Source: JAGXRK01 sp963714415 (GTDB taxonomy: Bacteria > Bacteroidota > Ignavibacteria > Ignavibacteriales > Ignavibacteriaceae). Taken from it: DNA of 64,000 nt. A program made the position numbers and the translations under genes. Of this stretch, positions 36,315 through 44,515 are shown piece by piece. How positions within the stretch are numbered: position 1 is the stretch's first letter; every line of letters begins with the position of its first letter. The notes under the pieces are model-generated. The model had not been told where the DNA came from. It worked only from the letters and a program-made list of their open reading frames with translations, and made no database searches. Location: positions 1 through 64,000 of the forward strand of contig CAVQOL010000013.1 in assembly GCA_963714415.1 (NCBI GenBank), in the 5' to 3' direction.

Positions 36315-36455
36315 ATTTATCTCTTATTTTCTTATCAAAGTTAACCATTAAGAAATTAATATAGAATTTAATGGTGGTATTCTGCTTTAAATTGCCTTTC
36401 GCTTTAACAAGTCGTATTTTTTGAATAATAATTTAAATATTCTTCCGAGGCAACG

Positions 36456-38471
36456 ATGAAAAAATTCTTCTTATTACTTCTCTTTATTTCCATTACAGTA
36501 TTTCCACAAACAAAAAGAGCAATTAATGTTGATGACCTTTGGGCGATGAAGCGCATTGGTGCGTACGATATTTCTCCGGATGGAAAAACTCTAGCATTCA
36601 CTTTAACTAGCTACACTTTTGAAGCTAATAAGGGAAACACGGATATTTATTTAATTGATTCTGATGGTAAAAATCTTAGATCACTAAAAAATTCTGAAAA
36701 AAATGAAGGCGAGCCAAAATTTTCTCCTAATGGAAAAACAATCGCATTCACTCGAGGTGGACAAATCTGGCTCTGTGATCTGGATGGTTCAAACGAAAAA
36801 CAATTAACAAACATTTATACTGGTGCATCAGGATTTGAATGGTCGGCAGATGGAAAGAAAATTTTGTTTGTTTCTTCTGTTTATCCTGATTGTAAAACAC
36901 AGCAATGTAATGAAGAGATAGATAAAGTAAGAGAGGAAAGTAAAGTAAAAGCAAAAATTTTTACAGAGTTAATGTATCGTCATTGGAATGATTGGCGTGG
37001 TGATAAACGCAGTCATTTGTTCCTGCTTGATATTGAAACCGGAAACTTTACTGATCTTACAGAGGGAAACAAAGAAGATGTTCCCCCTATGGCGTTGGGC
37101 TCATCAAATGATTACAATTTTTCTCCCGATGGGAATGAGATTGCTTACTCACTAAATTCTGAATTCACCAAAGCAACAAGCACTAACATTGAGATTTACC
37201 TTCTTGGTCTGAATCCTTCAAATACTCCTAAACTTATTTCAACAAGCAAAGGCGTTGATTGTCAGCCTGTTTATTCTCCCGACGGAAAGTATCTTGCCTG
37301 GACTTCAATGAAGCGAGCAAAGTTTGAAGCTGATAAAAAAGATTTGATTTTGTTTAATCGCAAAACAGGCGAAGTAAAAAATCTTACGGAAAAATTTGAT
37401 AAATCCGTTGATGAAATTATCTGGACTCCCGATTCTAAAACAATTTATTTTATCGCCGGTAATGAAATTTATAATTCAATCTATAAGCTTGATGTAAAAT
37501 CCGGCAATATAAATTTATTTCATAAAGAGAATTACAATACTAACATTCAACTTTCTAAGGATGGAAAAGCTCTTTATTTTCTAAAGCAAAGATCTGATTT
37601 ACCAAATGAAATTTTCGCACTCAGCACAGATGGCAAAAACAGCTTAAAAAGAATTACATTTACAAATGAAGAAATTCTTTCACAACTTGAAATGAATCCT
37701 GTTGAAACATTCTGGAGTGAAGGAGCTGATGGAGCTAAAGTTCAATCAATTATAGTAAAACCTCCATTTTTCAATCCAAATAAAAAATATCCTATGATGT
37801 TTTTAATTCACGGCGGACCTCAAGGAGCCTGGGAAGATAATTTTCATTATAGATGGAATCTCCAAATGTTTGCAGGAGCGGGCTATGTTGTTGTAGCACC
37901 CAATCCACGAGGCTCAACAGGCTATGGACAAAAATTTACTGATGAAATTTCTGGCGATTGGGGAGGCAAAGTTTATATTGATTTGATGAAAGCTTATGAT
38001 TATGCAATAGAGAATTTCTCATTCATTGATGCTAAAAATACTTTTGCATCAGGCGCATCTTACGGCGGATATATGATAAACTGGATTGAAGGACATACAG
38101 ATAGATTTAGTGCTCTTTTCTGCCACAATGGAACTTTCAATCTGGAAAGTATGTGGGGAACCACAGAAGAATTATGGTTTCCGGAATGGGATATAAGCGG
38201 CACTCCGTGGGAAAATCCTGAAGCATATGAAAAATGGTCGCCGCATCGCTTTGCAAATAATTTTAAAACACCAATGTTAATTGTTCACAGTGCTTTTGAT
38301 TTTAGATTATCTGAAGAACAAGCATTTCAATTATTTACGACTCTGCAACGGCTGGGAGTTGAAAGTAAGTTCTTGTATTTTCCTGACGAAACTCATTTTG
38401 TTTCCAAACCGCAAAATGCAAAGTTATGGTGGAACACAGTATTTGATTGGTTTAAATCGTATCAAAAATAG
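36456..38471 (+). CDS. S9-family prolyl oligopeptidase / acylaminoacyl-peptidase, exported
   Basis: 671 residues. It has a signal peptide (MKKFFLLLLFISITVFP), a beta-propeller N-terminal domain with repeated 'FSPDGKxIAF/W' blades (about residues 30-380), and an alpha/beta hydrolase C-terminal domain. The catalytic serine is in GASYGGYM (about residue 536), with Asp in HSAFDFRLSEEQA and His in DETHF near the end. It resembles the DPP-IV/acylpeptide hydrolase branch that releases dipeptides or N-acyl amino acids in the periplasm. It has its own promoter region; the DUF1232 gene follows after 5 bp. Confidence 0.92.
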   Translation: MKKFFLLLLFISITVFPQTKRAINVDDLWAMKRIGAYDISPDGKTLAFTLTSYTFEANKGNTDIYLIDSDGKNLRSLKNSEKNEGEPKFSPNGKTIAFTRGGQIWLCDLDGSNEKQLTNIYTGASGFEWSADGKKILFVSSVYPDCKTQQCNEEIDKVREESKVKAKIFTELMYRHWNDWRGDKRSHLFLLDIETGNFTDLTEGNKEDVPPMALGSSNDYNFSPDGNEIAYSLNSEFTKATSTNIEIYLLGLNPSNTPKLISTSKGVDCQPVYSPDGKYLAWTSMKRAKFEADKKDLILFNRKTGEVKNLTEKFDKSVDEIIWTPDSKTIYFIAGNEIYNSIYKLDVKSGNINLFHKENYNTNIQLSKDGKALYFLKQRSDLPNEIFALSTDGKNSLKRITFTNEEILSQLEMNPVETFWSEGADGAKVQSIIVKPPFFNPNKKYPMMFLIHGGPQGAWEDNFHYRWNLQMFAGAGYVVVAPNPRGSTGYGQKFTDEISGDWGGKVYIDLMKAYDYAIENFSFIDAKNTFASGASYGGYMINWIEGHTDRFSALFCHNGTFNLESMWGTTEELWFPEWDISGTPWENPEAYEKWSPHRFANNFKTPMLIVHSAFDFRLSEEQAFQLFTTLQRLGVESKFLYFPDETHFVSKPQNAKLWWNTVFDWFKSYQK

Positions 38472-38476
38472 GAGAG

Positions 38477-38896
38477 ATGATGAAAGAAAGAGATTTTGAA
38501 ATTGTAACTCCCGACGACGAGATTTTTGAAAACTTAGGTGATCTTGGCGCATTTAGAACGGGTGGTAAAACTGAACGGGAAGTCGAAGAAGATTATAGTG
38601 AAAGAAGCGGATACGTTGAAGAAAACTTCTGGAGTAAAGTTGAAAGAGTAGGTAAGAAAATTTCCTTTGCAAAAGATATTCTGGCTCTATACAAATATAT
38701 GAAAGACCCATTTATTAGTTGGCACCGTAAAGCCATAGTTGTAATGGGATTGGTTTATTTTATCTCACCTATTGATACAATTCCTGATATTGCACCATTT
38801 ATCGGGTATCTTGATGACCTTGGCGTTATAACTGCAGTAATTAAATTTCTTGGTAGTGAGCTTATTCCATATTACGATGCTAAATACAGGGCTTAG
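38477..38896 (+). CDS. DUF1232 (YkvA-like) protein
   Basis: 139 residues. The conserved core YFISPIDTIPDIAPFIGYLDD (about residues 95-117) is the DUF1232 motif 'YxxSPxDlIPDxIPxxGxlDD', a small membrane-associated domain of unknown function. The N-terminal part is acidic and low in structure (TPDDEIFENLGDLG). It lies 5 bp after the S9 peptidase stop and is probably in the same operon. Confidence 0.85.
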   Translation: MMKERDFEIVTPDDEIFENLGDLGAFRTGGKTEREVEEDYSERSGYVEENFWSKVERVGKKISFAKDILALYKYMKDPFISWHRKAIVVMGLVYFISPIDTIPDIAPFIGYLDDLGVITAVIKFLGSELIPYYDAKYRA

Positions 38897-39002
38897 TGAA
38901 ACTTAGTGCTCTTATGTCTAAGTGGTTTCAACAGCTTCTTTTCACCAACTAAGACTCAGAGAACATTTAGAAACGACTTAGGAGTAGAAACTTATAACTA
39001 CC

Positions 39003-39529
39003 ATGAAATTACAAACTTCTCAAATCAGAAATTCGTTATAAAGGTAAAGTGTTCGATCATCAGGTTGATGAAATTGAATACGAAAGCGGGAAGAAGGGAA
39101 TCCGTGAAATAGCAATTCATCCCGGCGGTGCTGTAGTTATTCCTGTTAAGGATGACGGTAAGTTAATTCTTGTTAAACAATTCAGATATCCTTTGCAGAA
39201 GTGGCTGATTGAATTTCCTGCCGGCAAACTTGACGCAAATGAAGATCCTTTAATTTGTGCAAGACGAGAATTAGAAGAAGAAACAGGGTACAAAGCAAAG
39301 AAGTTTGAAAAACTTGGTGAGATTCTAACCGCTCCTGGATATTGCACAGAAATTTTACATATTTACAAAGCAACAGAATTAATACCCGGAAATCATCAAT
39401 CATGAAGAAGGTGAACTTGGAATGGAAATCCTTGAGTTTAGTTTTGAAGAAGTTGAAAAAATGATAAAGCAGGGTGAAATTACTGATGCGAAAACGATAG
39501 CGGGAATGTATTATCTGCAAAACAATTAA
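39003..39529 (+). CDS. NUDIX hydrolase, ADP-ribose pyrophosphatase type (two frameshifts)
   Basis: The central frame encodes IRYKGKVFDHQVDEIEYESG, HPGGAVVIPV, KQFRYPLQKWLIEFPAGKLD and the Nudix box (ARRELEEETGY). The N-terminus MK at ATG 39003 is two bases out of frame with the KLLKSEIRYKG that follows. The frame stops at 39405 while the C-terminus (NHEEGELGMEILEFSFEEVE ... AKTIAGMYYLQNN) continues in another frame to a stop at 39529, with an AATCATCAATCAT duplication at the break. The complete protein is about 175 residues, the size of ADP-ribose/nucleoside-diphosphate sugar hydrolases. The 100 bases upstream (38897-39002) hold only degenerate repeat-like sequence. Confidence 0.82.
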
Positions 39530-39601
39530 TTATTATAAAATGTCCTTTCTTTATTCTATAAACCAAAATTCCTATATTGACTTAGCATTTCATCATTCAT
39601 T

Positions 39602-40360
39602 ATGAAGACATATAATTATTTACAAAATATTGCACGGGAAAAGGGCGCAGCATATTTAATATTGCTCGATCCTGATAAACTTTCGGAAGAAAAACTTATT
39701 CCTTTTGTTAAGCATTGCGAAAAATCAGATGTTGATGGCTTTTTGGTTGGCGGAAGTTTGATGATAAACAGCAACCTTGAATTATTTTTAGAAAAAGTTA
39801 AAAGCTCCACTTCATTGCCAGCAATAATTTTTCCCGGAAGTGTTAATCAGATTTGTTCTGCTGCAGATGCAATTTTATTCCTTTCTGTTGTAAGTGGAAG
39901 AAATGCAGAGCATTTAATTGGCAAACATGTTCTTGCAGCACCAATTATAAAACAATCTGGAGTTGAACCAATATCAACCGGATACATTTTGATTGAATCA
40001 GGATCAACAACAACAGCAGTATATATGAGTGGAAGTTTACCCGTTCCGAGAAATAAACCTGAAATTGCCGCATCCACTGCTCTGGCTGCTGAATATCTGG
40101 GAATGAAATTAATTTATCTTGAAGCTGGCAGCGGGGCAGATCAGCCGGTACCGAATGAAATTGTAAAAGCAGTTAGCAGTCAGGTTTCTATTCCTGTAAT
40201 TGTCGGCGGTGGAATAAGAAATCCGCAAACAGCAAGAGAAAAAGTTGAGAACGGGGCTTCGATAATCGTAACCGGTAATTTTTTTGAAAATGAAAATAAT
40301 TGGAATTTGATTAAAGATTTTGCTTTAGCAGTGCATGTTAAACAAAATATTTTTGTTTAA
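39602..40360 (+). CDS. geranylgeranylglyceryl phosphate synthase (GGGPS family)
   Basis: 252-residue TIM-barrel prenyltransferase that links a polyprenyl diphosphate to sn-glycerol 1-phosphate, the first archaeal ether-lipid step; it also occurs in Bacteroidetes. Visible motifs are LLDPDKL (residue 21), DGFLVGGSLM, LEAGSGADQPVP (about 177) and VGGGIRNPQTA (about 202), matching substrate-phosphate-binding positions. No glycerol-1-phosphate dehydrogenase or second ether-lipid enzyme is nearby, while plsY/gpsA for normal ester lipids are in this window. The polyprenyl chain length cannot be told from sequence. The start ATG is followed by a normal N-terminus; no strong ribosome-binding site is seen. 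Confidence 0.93.
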   Translation: MKTYNYLQNIAREKGAAYLILLDPDKLSEEKLIPFVKHCEKSDVDGFLVGGSLMINSNLELFLEKVKSSTSLPAIIFPGSVNQICSAADAILFLSVVSGRNAEHLIGKHVLAAPIIKQSGVEPISTGYILIESGSTTTAVYMSGSLPVPRNKPEIAASTALAAEYLGMKLIYLEAGSGADQPVPNEIVKAVSSQVSIPVIVGGGIRNPQTAREKVENGASIIVTGNFFENENNWNLIKDFALAVHVKQNIFV

Positions 40361-40449
40361 ACACAATGGCACACTGATGACACTGATTAAGCAGATTTGC
40401 TCTGATCAACGAAAATCAGTCATATCTGTGTTATCAACGTGCTATTTCA
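40361..40449. repeat. dispersed intergenic repeat (copy 2 of the 'aacacggat ... atctgtgtt' family)
   Basis: ACACAATGGCACACTGATGACACTG to ATCAACGTGCTATTT matches the copies at 32485 and 52657 in the order 'aca..gat..gctgat .. gatca .. aaatcag .. atctgtgttatc..acgt'. It ends 14 bases before the start of the next gene. Confidence 0.65.
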
Positions 40450-40462
40450 TTTAAGGATAAAA

Positions 40463-41047
40463 ATGGACACTAAAAAGTTTATCATCGATTCACTGAACGA
40501 AAGTTCGGAAACAAAACTTAAAATAAAAGAAGAATGTTTTGATGATATTATATCCGCAGTTGATGTATTGGTTGACTGTTATAAGAATGGAAATAAACTT
40601 TTACTTTGCGGTAATGGCGGCAGTGCTGCAGATTGTCAGCATATTGCAACAGAAATGATGATACGATTAAGTCACCATATTCAGCGTCCTGCATTACCAG
40701 CAATTGCACTAACAACAGATACATCCAATCTTACTGCAGGCGGAAATGATATTGGTTTTGAAAATGTGTTTGCAAGAAATGTAGAAGGACTCGGTAACAA
40801 TGGAGATGTTCTTCTTGCAATATCAACAAGCGGTAACTCGCCGAATGTTATCAAAGCAGTTGAGATGGCTCATCAAAAAGGAATGAAGGCAATAGGATTT
40901 CTTGGAGGCAGCGGCGGTAAATTAAAATCAATTGTTGATCTTCCAATTATTATCCCTTCGTCAAATGTACAGCGGATTCAGGAGGGACATATTACTATTG
41001 CTCACATAATTTGTGAATTGGTGGAAGATAAGCTTTATGGAAATTGA
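40463..41047 (+). CDS. gmhA: D-sedoheptulose 7-phosphate isomerase (SIS domain)
   Basis: 194-residue SIS-domain protein. GNGGSAADCQHIATEMM (about residue 54) and ISTSGNSPNVIKAV (about 116) are the sugar-phosphate-binding loops of the GmhA/DiaA group. It converts sedoheptulose 7-phosphate to D-glycero-D-manno-heptose 7-phosphate for LPS core or capsule. DiaA is the alternative, but the catalytic-type residues and length favour GmhA. I start at ATG 40463 with AAGGATAA upstream rather than the GTG at 40439, which lies in the repeat element. No other heptose genes are beside it. Confidence 0.75.
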   Translation: MDTKKFIIDSLNESSETKLKIKEECFDDIISAVDVLVDCYKNGNKLLLCGNGGSAADCQHIATEMMIRLSHHIQRPALPAIALTTDTSNLTAGGNDIGFENVFARNVEGLGNNGDVLLAISTSGNSPNVIKAVEMAHQKGMKAIGFLGGSGGKLKSIVDLPIIIPSSNVQRIQEGHITIAHIICELVEDKLYGN

Positions 41048-41053
41048 AACTTG

Positions 41054-41131
41054 TATTGTCATTACCGCGAAGGCGGGAATCTTTGTGAATTATTAAATTC
41101 CGTGTTGCGCTTCGCTTGCACGGAACGACAT
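41054..41131. repeat. intergenic repeat with 'ccgcgaaggcggg' and 'gtgttgcgcttcgctt' modules
   Basis: Short GC-rich interspersed sequence: TTGTCATTACCGCGAAGGCGGGAATC, then CCGTGTTGCGCTTCGCTTGCACGG, which folds as an inverted repeat (CCGTG ... CACGG). It is non-coding, between converging genes. Confidence 0.55.
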
Positions 41132-41143
41132 CGACGAACCAGT

Positions 41144-41701
41144 TTATAATCCTATTTTTGTCCCCATCCAATTTATCTTATCACCAACCTGAATATTGTG
41201 TCTATCGGTAAAACCTGCAATAACTTCCACTACATATTGTGAGGGTGAAGATGATGGATAGCTTTTCTGAGCAAGGGGAGTAGTGTTTTTATGAATTGTA
41301 ACAATTTGCTTCTCAGAATTTACAAAAATCATATCAAGAGAAATCAGTGTGTTTAACATCCAGAAGGATTGAAATCTTTCTTCAGAAAAAATAAAAAGCA
41401 TTCCCTGATTTTCTTTCATTTCTTTTCTGTTCATCAAGCCAAGCTGTCTTTCATATTCGTTGTCAGCAATTTCTAAATCAATTTTTGTTTTTTGGTTATC
41501 AAGGCTATCTGAAAAAACCAATTCGCCTTCTTTTGTGAATGTGTAATATTTCACTTCCGGATCACTCTTTTTAATTATGAAATTATTAACAACAAAAAAC
41601 ACTGCAACTGCTATTACTAAAATTATAACTCCAAACTTTTTTATAAATGCTTTTTGATCCTTTGCAGGAGTTTTACTTTGAGTCTTTTTCTTTTGAACCA
41701 T
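41144..41701 (-). CDS. DUF192-domain exported protein
   Basis: 185 residues. It has a basic N-terminus, one membrane helix at about 25-43 (KFGVIILVIAVAVFFVV), then a DUF192 domain with YERQLGLMNRKEMKENQGMLFIF and VVEVIAGFTDRHNIQVGDKI. DUF192 proteins are small envelope proteins of unknown function found in many phyla. The lysine/threonine-rich start suggests membrane anchoring with the domain outside the cytoplasm. Single gene on the minus strand. Confidence 0.85.
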   Translation of the reverse strand: MVQKKKTQSKTPAKDQKAFIKKFGVIILVIAVAVFFVVNNFIIKKSDPEVKYYTFTKEGELVFSDSLDNQKTKIDLEIADNEYERQLGLMNRKEMKENQGMLFIFSEERFQSFWMLNTLISLDMIFVNSEKQIVTIHKNTTPLAQKSYPSSSPSQYVVEVIAGFTDRHNIQVGDKINWMGTKIGL

Positions 41702-41801
41702 TTTTTATTTTCCGATATTTGTGCAGGACAAATATAAACAAAACAGATTATTCCAGAGAGGTAATATCTTTCACCAATAATTATTTATCTGGTTATATAT
41801 T

Positions 41802-41921
41802 GAACTCATCAACCACCCTTCTCTTGAGAAGAGAAGGGAGAAAAAAATTTAAAAGCCCTCCTCGTCTTGGTAGACGAAGTCGCCAGATCTTTTTAAGAGA
41901 GGGATTTAGGGTGAGTTTGTT
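41802..41921. repeat. dispersed repeat ('ctcaaccacccttctcttgagaagag ... gagggatttagggtgag') with nested insertion
   Basis: It shares ends with 58550-58641: CTTCTCTTgAGAAGAGAAGGG and AGAGAGGGATTTAGGGTGAG. In this copy the middle hairpin arm is interrupted by CTCGTCTTGGTAGACGAAGTCG, a separate palindrome (CGTCT-tggt-AGACG), so one repeat seems to have inserted in another. It is in the 250-base gap before the alpha/beta hydrolase gene. Confidence 0.7.
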
Positions 41922-41952
41922 TAACAAATGAGTGTTCAGAAAATTATAACTT

Positions 41953-42834
41953 ATGCCAAAAATTATTGAACGGGAAATAATTAAGTTAAGCGATTCTCAG
42001 CTTAAGATGACAGCAAGCGGTTGGGGAAGTGATGTAATTGAAAAAACAACAGTTGAAAAAATTACATACGATTCTGACCTGCCTGCCGGCCTGTCTGCCG
42101 CCAAGGCAGGCGGATTAAAAGTAAAAGGCTATATAGCTTATCCGAAAGATGACAGTAAAAAGTATCCGTGTATCATCTGGTGCAGAGGAGGAATTGGTAA
42201 CGCAGGAGCTATTGATAAATTTACTGCACGCGGAATTTTCGGGCAGCTTGCGAGTTGGGGTTATTGTGTTTTTGCATCTCAATACCGCGGAAATGACGGT
42301 GGTGAAGGATATGATGAATTTGGTGGTGATGACTTGAATGATGTTTTAAATCTTATTCCTCTCGCTGAAGAAATACCGAGCGCCAATAAAGAAGTCTGGG
42401 GTATTGAAGGTTGGAGCCGCGGTGGAATGATGACTTATCTTTTGCTTACAAGAACCGATATTTTCAAAGCTGCAGTTGTTATGGGTGGAATAGCAAATCT
42501 CCGTTGTAATTCTGATGAAAGCAAATTTATGCGTCGTCTTTATGAACATACTATGGGCAAGTACAATCAAAAAGAATATTTTGAAAAATGTGAATCCAGG
42601 TCAATTATAAATTTTCCAGAAAAACTTTCTAAAAATACTCCATTATTGATATTACACGGTAACGCAGATAAAAGAGTATTGCCACACGATTCAATAGATC
42701 TTTCCTACAAGCTTCTTGATTTGAAATATCTCTTCAGATTAGTAATGCTTGAAGGTGGCGATCATTTTATGAAATCTCACCGCAAAGAAGTTGATGAGAT
42801 GAGAAAAAACTGGTTTGAGAAGCACCTGAAATAG
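41953..42834 (+). CDS. S9/prolyl-oligopeptidase-like alpha/beta hydrolase, with in-frame palindrome insertion
   Basis: 293-residue cytoplasmic alpha/beta hydrolase. The nucleophile elbow is GWSRGGMM (about residue 155), Asp is in HGNADKRVLPHDS (about 238) and His is in LEGGDHF (about 272), a complete triad. It lacks a propeller. Residues 43-54 (LPAGLSAAKAGG) are encoded by a GC-rich palindrome and interrupt what would otherwise read YDSDGLKVKGYIAYP, a typical edge strand. They are unlikely to affect the active site. The substrate is unknown. It has its own upstream region with a repeat. Confidence 0.85.
   Translation: MPKIIEREIIKLSDSQLKMTASGWGSDVIEKTTVEKITYDSDLPAGLSAAKAGGLKVKGYIAYPKDDSKKYPCIIWCRGGIGNAGAIDKFTARGIFGQLASWGYCVFASQYRGNDGGEGYDEFGGDDLNDVLNLIPLAEEIPSANKEVWGIEGWSRGGMMTYLLLTRTDIFKAAVVMGGIANLRCNSDESKFMRRLYEHTMGKYNQKEYFEKCESRSIINFPEKLSKNTPLLILHGNADKRVLPHDSIDLSYKLLDLKYLFRLVMLEGGDHFMKSHRKEVDEMRKNWFEKHLK
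42078..42112 (+). repeat. GC-rich palindromic element inserted in frame in the hydrolase gene
   Basis: The sequence from CCTGCCTGCCGG to GGCAGGCGG contains the inverted repeat GCCTGCC (42081-42087) / GGCAGGC (42105-42111). It encodes LPAGLSAAKAGG in the hydrolase. A related element lies at 56031-56051. GC content is far above the flanks. Confidence 0.7.
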
Positions 42835-42982
42835 ATATTCGTTATTTAGCAAATCCAGCTATTTTTGTCTCGAACACTTTTACATTAGTAAAAAAATCCA
42901 TTAAATTAAAACACGTAAAATCTTTTCGACTGATTCTGAATATTATTTGTCGATTTCTTATTAACATTTATAGGAGTTAAGT

Positions 42983-43541
42983 ATGAAAACTTTATTAAGT
43001 ATTCTTTTTGCACTTATTGTTGTGTGGTTCAACTTTTTCACAGTTCAAGGCTGACATGGTTCAAACCAGTGAGGGAGTTACCACAACCAGTAAGCTCTAT
43101 GTTGAAGGTGCTTTTTATTGTATCGAGCAGGAAGAAGGCGGTGATGAGGTACGTGTAATTGTCAATAAAGATGATATGGTCACACGTGTTTTAAAGCCTT
43201 CAGATAAGATGTACATCGAAATGAGCAGTACTGGAATGATGAGCAAAATAAATGATGTTTTTATGAGTGTTGAGGACCTGCAAGGATCAACAGATGCTAA
43301 ACTTTTAGGTAAGGAAGATGTGAACGGTTACAGTTGTGATAAATATGTTGTAAACCGTGATGGAAAAGACGTAATGACTTTCTGGATAAGCCCGGACTTG
43401 GGATTTCCGATAAAGGTTGTAAACATGATGGGAAACAAAATGACTATGGAATTGAAAAATATTAAAGTTGGAGATATTGATGATTCAGTGTTTAAGATCC
43501 CTGATGGGTATATCAAAATGGAAATGCCGGGAATGAAATAA
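42983..43541 (+). CDS. DUF4412-domain exported protein (frameshift in signal peptide)
   Basis: The mature part DMVQTSEGVTTTSKLYVEG to IPDGYIKMEMPG is a DUF4412 domain: an all-beta envelope protein with ligand-like VTRVLKPSDKMYIEM and DKYVVNRDGKDVMTFWISP strands. The in-frame start would be a TTG at 43008 with no ribosome-binding site. ATG 42983 has TAGGAGT upstream and encodes MKTLLSILFALIVV, a signal peptide, but that frame stops after 20-odd codons. Skipping one base near 43020-43030 joins the two (VVCGSTFSQFKADM). The composite is about 186 codons. A terminator follows. Confidence 0.8.
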
Positions 43542-43556
43542 TTGAGACAATATAAA

Positions 43557-43590
43557 TAGAGGAAGAATACTTCTTCCTCTATTTATTAAT
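43557..43590. terminator. terminator after the DUF4412 gene, possibly bidirectional
   Basis: TAGAGGAAGA (43557-43566) pairs with TCTTCCTCTA (43572-43581) over a five-base loop and is followed by TTTATTAAT. It lies between converging genes 15 bases after the stop of one and 19 bases from the other. Confidence 0.75.
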
Positions 43591-43599
43591 AAAAAAGAA

Positions 43600-44442
43600 T
43601 TAAGGAATTACTACCAGATATAATCCCCAGGTAACACTACCTTGCGCGGTCACTACCTGAATTATTGAACCATTTATTACCGCATCATCAATCGAAAAAG
43701 CCAAACCACCGTTCCATGTATTACTGATATTTTCATTAATTACTTCAACCCAGGTCTGACTGTTATCATCCCAGTAATAAACAATCATATTTTCATTGAT
43801 GGTAGTATTCTCATCGACGCCTATATAATCCTCACCGCCGTTATCAAAATAATAGCCGGTAGGATTAAGCTGAAGTGTTCCGTTTCTTACTATTCTTGAT
43901 TGACCGTTATTATCATCTGCATTATAAGTTAAAGTACCGCTTCCAAATGTCACCACACCATATTTGTTTATGTCTACATCTACTTGTGTAGTTTCATCAA
44001 AGTATGGAAATTGATTTGTAAAATTTAATCGAAGAAAGCCAGAGTATTCATTAGAAAGAACCTGACCTAATGCTACAAAGCCCGAATCCGAAAAATCATA
44101 TAAGCTACTGTCCAACACGCTCGAGATCTTTACCTTGTAATCCATTCTAGACGGAAGTGTATCTGGTATTGTCCATAAATAATTTCCCACATTCGATGTC
44201 GAGCTTACAATTGTATAGAAGAAACTCCCTCCCCTATATAGCTCTATCTTTACATCTTCACTTATATTACTTGTCCACGTAATTGTATTCGATGTCCCTG
44301 CCAACCAGCTCTCTCCACCATTTGGACTTATTACCATTATCTTATTAGATGAAGACGGAGCAGCCGATTCATCTTCCGAGCACGATAATTGCAGAAAACA
44401 GAATCCTACAATGATAAAAACAGATAATTTAATATTATTCAT
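43600..44442 (-). CDS. surface lipoprotein with Ig-like (KNH/Kre9-type) domain
   Basis: 280 residues. The N-terminus has a lipoprotein signal with lipobox LQLSC (cysteine about residue 21), followed by an acidic Ser-rich linker (SEDESAAPSSSNKI). VISPNGGESWLAGTSNTITW to SLYDFSDSGFVAL is the Ser-Thr-rich, Kre9/KNH-like beta domain often seen in Bacteroidetes/Chlorobi secreted proteins. The remainder is a second all-beta region with acidic turns (NYDADDN-like). I use ATG 44442 with GAGGCGG upstream; a GTG at 44454 is also in frame. Function unknown; cell-surface role inferred. Confidence 0.8.
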   Translation of the reverse strand: MNNIKLSVFIIVGFCFLQLSCSEDESAAPSSSNKIMVISPNGGESWLAGTSNTITWTSNISEDVKIELYRGGSFFYTIVSSTSNVGNYLWTIPDTLPSRMDYKVKISSVLDSSLYDFSDSGFVALGQVLSNEYSGFLRLNFTNQFPYFDETTQVDVDINKYGVVTFGSGTLTYNADDNNGQSRIVRNGTLQLNPTGYYFDNGGEDYIGVDENTTINENMIVYYWDDNSQTWVEVINENISNTWNGGLAFSIDDAVINGSIIQVVTAQGSVTWGLYLVVIP

Positions 44443-44515
44443 TTTCCGCCTCACATTTTATGAATTAAAAATTTTTATTTAAATATCAACTAATTATTTA
44501 CTAAAATCTTTTAGA

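Noticed and set aside
38906..39112. 68-residue frame before the NUDIX gene
   Set aside because: It spans degenerate repeat-like sequence and the frameshifted NUDIX start; the NUDIX frames explain the conserved part.
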